DNA from: an uncultured Bryobacteraceae bacterium
Lineage (GTDB): Bacteria; Acidobacteriota; Terriglobia; Bryobacterales; Bryobacteraceae
DNA length: 7,807 bases
Assembly: GCA_937921835.1 (NCBI GenBank)
Contig: CAKZVG010000406.1
Coordinates: 1 to 7,807 of the forward strand
Reading direction: 5' to 3'
Shown: in pieces, positions 7,587 to 7,807 of the stretch
How positions within the stretch are numbered: the stretch's first letter is position 1
Layout of the letters: every line of letters starts with the position of its first letter
Position numbers and translations under genes: made by a program
Notes under the pieces: model-generated
The model's database searches: none
Told to the model about the DNA's origin: nothing
Seen by the model: the letters and a program-made list of their open reading frames with translations, nothing else

Positions 7587-7807
7587 GCGCGGCGCCGCCC
7601 GCCAGCGCGCGCACGGTATCGATGGTGTCGGCCTGGGCGGCCGACTTGTCGGGACGGTAGCGCTTGACGCGCGCGAAACGCAGCGCCAGACCGCCCGGAT
7701 AACGCGGGCTGGACTGGATTTCGTTGAAGGCGATCTCGGCCACCAGTTTCGGCTCGACGTAAACCGTGTGCCGGTCGCGCGCGATCTCGATCTTGAGCAG
7801 CTCGATG
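7576..7807 (-). CDS. ATP-dependent DNA ligase, C-terminal end (5' part beyond window)
   Basis: On the minus strand, 76 codons from the window edge reach a TGA at 7576-7578. The visible part matches the C-terminal OB-fold end of ATP-dependent DNA ligases: [15 protein letters not shown], then [19 protein letters not shown], then PDK. The [12 protein letters not shown] stretch corresponds to nucleotidyltransferase motif VI, which helps adenylate the enzyme, and [10 protein letters not shown] follows as is common in bacterial members. The catalytic lysine domain lies outside the window, so whether this is a stand-alone ligase or part of a LigD-type fusion cannot be told. It probably acts in DNA repair alongside the essential NAD-dependent ligase. 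It converges on the molybdoenzyme gene and has no evident functional link to it. Confidence 0.88.
   Translation of the reverse strand, partial: IELLKIEIARDRHTVYVEPKLVAEIAFNEIQSSPRYPGGLALRFARVKRYRPDKSAAQADTIDTVRALAGGAAPKP

Overview
This is a GC-rich window (roughly two thirds G+C by eye) from a Gram-negative-type bacterium. Dense coding, secreted Asp-box (BNR) and serine-hydrolase proteins, a Tat-exported molybdoenzyme and an ATP-dependent DNA ligase would suit an Acidobacteriota genome of the Solibacter/Bryobacter kind. That placement is an inference from gene style only. I saw no tRNA, rRNA, CRISPR array, insertion sequence or attachment site.

Layout. Positions 1-1341, minus strand: a secreted serine hydrolase of the beta-lactamase/class C esterase type, running off the left edge. 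Positions 1286-3184, minus strand: a secreted sialidase-like Asp-box protein with a C-terminal LamG-like domain; it lies upstream of the hydrolase and overlaps its start by 56 bases, so the two look like one operon. Positions 3185-3482: a divergent intergenic region that must carry the promoters for both directions. Positions 3483-4412 and 4422-7586, plus strand: a two-gene operon for a periplasmic molybdenum oxidoreductase of the tetrathionate reductase (TtrA/TtrB) family, a Tat-exported iron-sulfur subunit followed 9 bases later by the 1054-residue Mo-bisPGD catalytic subunit. Positions 7576-7807, minus strand: the C-terminal end of an ATP-dependent DNA ligase, converging on the molybdoenzyme gene with an 11-base tail-to-tail overlap.

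The TtrB/TtrA-like pair should work as a complex: the large subunit catalyses the redox reaction at molybdenum and passes electrons through its own [4Fe-4S] cluster into the small subunit's cluster chain. The small subunit is unusual in two ways. It lacks the fourth cysteine of motif II and the first three of motif III, which in this family together ligate one single cluster, so it should carry three clusters and not four. It also ends in a CxxCH c-type heme motif at its extreme C-terminus. No membrane quinol-oxidising subunit (TtrC/NrfD) and no TtrRS regulator lies in the window. Together these suggest a rewired electron path, possibly to or from a soluble or heme-containing partner. Substrate and direction cannot be told from sequence alone.
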